Source of the DNA: an uncultured Bradyrhizobium sp.
GTDB lineage: Bacteria > Pseudomonadota > Alphaproteobacteria > Rhizobiales > Xanthobacteraceae
Assembly: GCF_936928535.1 (NCBI RefSeq)
Contig: NZ_CAKZHY010000095.1
Coordinates: 62,001 to 126,000 of the forward strand
Reading direction: 5' to 3'
Length of the DNA stretch: 64,000 nt
Position 1 is the first letter of the stretch. Every line of letters starts with the position of its first letter. The notes under the pieces were generated by a model. That model worked only from the letters and a program-made list of their open reading frames with translations, was not told the origin of the DNA and made no database searches. This document shows, in pieces, positions 61,208 to 64,000 of the stretch. A program made the position numbers and the translations under genes.

Positions 61208-63672
61208 AACGTCACCCGGGCACCCGCGTAGAAAGCCCTTGGCCTTGCCGGGCTCAGCGAGCGCGGATCGGTAAAGGGATTTCCGCCGTTGGTGAAGTTC
61301 GGCAGAGCGCCGGTGTCGAAGAACTGCCCGTAGGTCGCGTACCTGTTGTCGAAGACGTTGTCGACCTTGCCGTAGAGCTGGACGTTCTTGGTGACCTGGT
61401 AGGAGGTGTGCAGGTTGAAGACGGTGTAGGACGGCAGCTTCGAATATTGGTTGGATTCATCGCCGACCAGATATTGGCTGGAGACGAACAGCGCATTGCC
61501 GCCGACCTTCCACTCATCGGTCACGGCATAGTCGACACCGACCTTGACGCGATGACGCGGGATCGCGGGGATCTGGTCGCCCGGCAAGACCTGGATGTTG
61601 CCCTCGGCATCGGCGAATGGACTGTTGGAGCCGAGCGTCAACGGGTCGAGGAAGCGGGCATCGATGAAGGTGTAGCTCGCCTGGAATTGAAGCGTTGGCG
61701 ACTTGATGTTGACCTCGGCCTCGAGCCCCTGCCGCCGCGTCCTGCCGACATTGGTGAAATAGCCAAAGCCGGTCCTGTCAGGAACGGGGACGGCCAGGAT
61801 GTCGTCATAGTTGGTGGCGCGGAAGCCGCCGAGCTTCCAGCCGAGCGTGCCGATGCTCAGCTCCCTGCTGCCGCGCAGCCCCGCTTCCACCGTCTTGGAC
61901 ACGACCTGCTTCAACGGCGGATCGGAGACCAGAAACGCCGCGATGAGACAGGGATTGTTCGGATCGGCGCAGCCGAGCTCGAGCGGCGTCGGCACGCGGT
62001 TGGCCTCGGAATAGCCGGCATAGGCGGTCAGCTCCGACGTGATCTTGTAGGTGCCGCCGATCACGGGATTGAACCTTGTGTAGGTGTAGTCGCCGTTGAG
62101 CGCGGCGCCGAGCTGGTCCTCCAGCGAGATGCGCGCCACATTGAAGCGGCCGCCGCCCGTGATCGCGAAGGCGTCCGTCACATTGAACGTATCCGTCGCA
62201 TACAGGCCGTTATATTGATTGACCGTCCGCAGCGAGACGGGACCGGCAAGCCCGGTCGCGACCGTGCCTGATGGTCCCAGGAAGACGCCGCTGCCACTCA
62301 CGACATAGTTCTCTCCGATCGACCCGATCTCGCCGAGGGCATCGTACCGTGTGGTGCTGGCGTCATAGCTCGTGCCCATCACGAAGCGGTTCTCGTGCCC
62401 GAACAATTGATCGGTGTTGGTGGCCTGCCCCGAAACGCCGAAGCTGGTCGAGCGGATCGTGCTGCGGTCGATCTCGCCGAGGATCGTGCCTGGCGCGAAG
62501 GGATTGCCGAGCTGCGTGCCGTCGAGACCATTTGCAGGCGTTGCACCGTCGCCGAAGCACAGCAGCGTCGCGTCCGCCGTGCACTCAACGACATTGGTGG
62601 GATTGCCGTCGACGATCTTCTGCTCGTACCGACGCAGATGCGCGGAGCCCTCGAGCGTCCAGGTCGGCGTCGCATCCGCCTTGGCAGTCAGGTTGAGATA
62701 GCCGACGCGGTTGGAGGTCGTTTGTGGGGTCGTGTAGGTCGCGCCCCAATAATTATTGAGCAGCTCGGCCGGCACGGTGGCGTTAGCGCCAAAATCGTTC
62801 TTGGCCACGCCCATATTGACGTGGAATTCGCTGTCGCCGGCCTTGTAGCCGACGTCGCTGTAGAAGCGCCGCACGTCCGATTGCGAGAAGTTGCGAAAAC
62901 CGTTGTCGTGCAGGCCTTCGAGCGCGGCGTAGACGGCGTAGTTCTGGTCGACCTGCTTGCCCCATTGTGTCGAGCCCTGGATGCGGCCGAACGAGCCGCC
63001 CATGACGTCAACCTCGGTACCCTGATAGCTGAAGCCATCCTTCATTTGCAGATTGATCGCGCCCCCGAGCGCGTTGAGGCCGAAGGCGGGATTGTTGGTC
63101 ACCAGCGTCGCCGACCGGATCGCCGCGGTCGGAATCAGGTCCCAGTTGACGGCGTCCGAAAACGCTTCGTTGATGCGCAGGCCGTTCTGGTACACGGCGA
63201 GGCCCTGCGGCGCGCCTGTAACGGGCGAGGCGATAAAGCCGCGAAACTCGACATTGGGCTGGAACGGGTTGCCGGTGACCTCGCTGATGCTGACGCCCGC
63301 GATGTTGTCGCGCAGCGCATCGGTGATGTTGAGCGAGCCGGTGCGTCTGATCTGGTTGGCGTCGACGGCGTTGATCGCCGAGGGAACCTTGTCGACCTCG
63401 AGACCTCGGCCGGTGCCGGGCGCTGTCGGATAGACGTAGATCCTGCCACTGCTCCTCGGCTTCCCGGCGTTGGCAGCGGTCCGCGCGACGGGGCGCGACG
63501 GCGCGCGACGCGCAGTCGGCTGCGGCGCCACCACTTCGACCGCGGGCAGATTCTGGACGTTCGTCTCCTCGTCTTGCGCGGCGCGCGCGGCGTTCGCGAA
63601 TGCCATGCCGAACAGCAGCCCGGTCGACACCGAGGCCATCAGCAAATTTCGCGCGTGCCCCGGCTTGCCCAT
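61204..63672 (-). CDS. TonB-dependent outer-membrane receptor
   Basis: 822 residues. Signal peptide (LLMASVSTGLLFGMAFANAARAAQ), a TonB-box-like LPAVEVVAPQ, a proline/arginine linker, a plug domain (about 85-220: SAINAVDANQIRRTGSLNITDALRDNIAGVSI, NVEFRGF, GLNALGGAINLQMKDG) and a beta barrel ending in GARVTF. The ligand is not evident; COG4772-like receptors take iron complexes. GAGGG directly precedes the ATG. Its upstream region carries repeated TTCCCGA half-sites; a sensor-kinase gene lies beyond. The 3' end abuts a transposase remnant but the usual terminal Phe is intact. Confidence 0.93.
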   Translation of the reverse strand: MGKPGHARNLLMASVSTGLLFGMAFANAARAAQDEETNVQNLPAVEVVAPQPTARRAPSRPVARTAANAGKPRSSGRIYVYPTAPGTGRGLEVDKVPSAINAVDANQIRRTGSLNITDALRDNIAGVSISEVTGNPFQPNVEFRGFIASPVTGAPQGLAVYQNGLRINEAFSDAVNWDLIPTAAIRSATLVTNNPAFGLNALGGAINLQMKDGFSYQGTEVDVMGGSFGRIQGSTQWGKQVDQNYAVYAALEGLHDNGFRNFSQSDVRRFYSDVGYKAGDSEFHVNMGVAKNDFGANATVPAELLNNYWGATYTTPQTTSNRVGYLNLTAKADATPTWTLEGSAHLRRYEQKIVDGNPTNVVECTADATLLCFGDGATPANGLDGTQLGNPFAPGTILGEIDRSTIRSTSFGVSGQATNTDQLFGHENRFVMGTSYDASTTRYDALGEIGSIGENYVVSGSGVFLGPSGTVATGLAGPVSLRTVNQYNGLYATDTFNVTDAFAITGGGRFNVARISLEDQLGAALNGDYTYTRFNPVIGGTYKITSELTAYAGYSEANRVPTPLELGCADPNNPCLIAAFLVSDPPLKQVVSKTVEAGLRGSRELSIGTLGWKLGGFRATNYDDILAVPVPDRTGFGYFTNVGRTRRQGLEAEVNIKSPTLQFQASYTFIDARFLDPLTLGSNSPFADAEGNIQVLPGDQIPAIPRHRVKVGVDYAVTDEWKVGGNALFVSSQYLVGDESNQYSKLPSYTVFNLHTSYQVTKNVQLYGKVDNVFDNRYATYGQFFDTGALPNFTNGGNPFTDPRSLSPARPRAFYAGARVTF

Positions 63673-63790
63673 TCCCTCGCCCCAACAGTCACCACCGGCT
63701 GTTTTCGTTTTCGCCTGATGGTCGGGACGAGTGTAATCGGCGGCAGCTCACGCACTAGCCACAAAAGGTCGGGCAATATCCGCACCCATT

Positions 63791-63834
63791 TTCCCGACCA
63801 AATCGGGAATTATTCCCGATCGGGACATTTCCCG
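63791..63834. promoter_or_regulatory. array of TTCCCGA/TCGGGAA half-sites
   Basis: Half-sites occur at 63791-63797 (TTCCCGA), 63803-63809 (TCGGGAA), 63813-63819 (TTCCCGA), 63820-63825 (TCGGGA) and 63829-63834 (TTCCCG), alternating in direction, so that three overlapping palindromes form, including TCCCGATCGGGA. Lies 119 bases before the TonB-receptor ATG and 17 after the kinase stop. Could be an operator cluster or part of a terminator. Confidence 0.45.
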
Positions 63835-63845
63835 CTTGAAGCGGG
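63831..63845 (-). terminator. hairpin after the sensor-kinase gene
   Basis: CCCGCTT-G-AAGCGGG is a perfect 7-bp palindrome six bases after the kinase stop codon. No T run follows on the minus strand, so termination is only a possibility. Confidence 0.35.
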
Positions 63846-63850
63846 CGCGA

Positions 63851-64000
63851 TCAGGCCGCCGTCGTTGGAACCAGCGCCTCGACGGTGACGCCGCTCTCGC
63901 CGGACGCGACGTTGAGCGTGCCGCCGAGTGCCAGAATGCGCTCGCGCATACCGACAAGGCCGAAGCCGAGCTTCTGGCCAGGCTCCATGCCGCGACCGTT
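63851..64000 (-). CDS. sensor histidine kinase, C-terminal end (partial)
   Basis: Only the last 49 codons lie in the window, reading NGRGMEPGQKLGFGLVGMRE to VTVEALVPTTAA and TGA. The GFGLVGMRERILALGGTLNVAS block is the end of the HATPase_c domain in NarX/DegS-type (HisKA_3) kinases that work with NarL-type regulators. It reads toward the TonB-receptor gene on the same strand. The response regulator is expected outside the window. Confidence 0.85.
   Translation of the reverse strand, partial: NGRGMEPGQKLGFGLVGMRERILALGGTLNVASGESGVTVEALVPTTAA

Noticed and set aside
1..64000. CRISPR arrays, tRNA or rRNA genes, intact insertion sequences, replication origin
   Set aside because: No regularly spaced repeats, cloverleaf or rRNA signatures, full transposase with ends, or origin-type iterons were seen.

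Overview
The window looks like chromosome from a Bradyrhizobium-type alphaproteobacterium (Nitrobacteraceae). The supports are high GC with strong third-position bias, a gene set typical of that group (BMP-type ABC transporters, DUF3830, PuuE, TRAP and C4-dicarboxylate uptake), and at least two intergenic repeat families of a kind I associate with these genomes. The genus is an inference; there is no rRNA or marker gene here. I saw no tRNA, rRNA, CRISPR array, prophage or intact insertion sequence.

Layout. 1-911: the end of an unknown gene and small hypothetical genes. 920-8878: tetR-ade-NCS2 permease operon (adenine uptake and deamination), divergent formamidase, dctA behind a textbook sigma-54 promoter, and an uncharacterised 457-residue protein. 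8964-30710: a large purine/ureide/biuret nitrogen-salvage region: allantoate-amidohydrolase-like enzyme; BMP ABC transporter 1 with an embedded biuret (or triuret) hydrolase and a purine-deaminase-like enzyme; a Tsx-like outer-membrane barrel; BMP ABC transporter 2; 8-oxoguanine deaminase; a two-gene molybdenum hydroxylase of the xanthine dehydrogenase type in which the 2Fe-2S and Mo parts are fused; DUF3830, PuuE allantoinase and a fused OHCU decarboxylase/HIU hydrolase. Only the urate-oxidising step is missing.

30815-48529: mixed housekeeping and unknown genes: two small exported proteins, a DUF900 hydrolase, a divergent ClC channel with CBS domains, class II aldolase, MarC, a YciF-type ferritin-like protein, Hsp20, Lon with a 51-residue gene after it, HU, thiolase, Tat-exported GH1 glucosidase, a 1158-residue patatin/DUF3376 membrane protein and a GrlR-like protein. 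48913-52425: an RbsBAC-type sugar ABC operon. 52435-61207: small exported and membrane proteins, then a catabolic cluster (GntR regulator divergent from DctP-DctQ-DctM, a type II dehydroquinase homologue with altered substrate residues, a dimeric A/B-barrel protein and an FAD dehydrogenase), ending in a decayed IS5-type transposase. 61204-64000: a TonB receptor and the end of a sensor kinase, separated by a dense array of TTCCCGA half-sites.

How it works together. Four candidate sigma-54 promoters with exact GG-N10-GC spacing stand before dctA, the BMP/biuret operon, the xanthine dehydrogenase pair and the DUF3830-puuE-uraD operon; a fifth, weaker one precedes the allantoate hydrolase gene. 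This suggests the purine, ureide and biuret genes answer to nitrogen supply (NtrC or another enhancer-binding protein), turning purine rings, oxidised purines and biuret-like breakdown products into ammonia.
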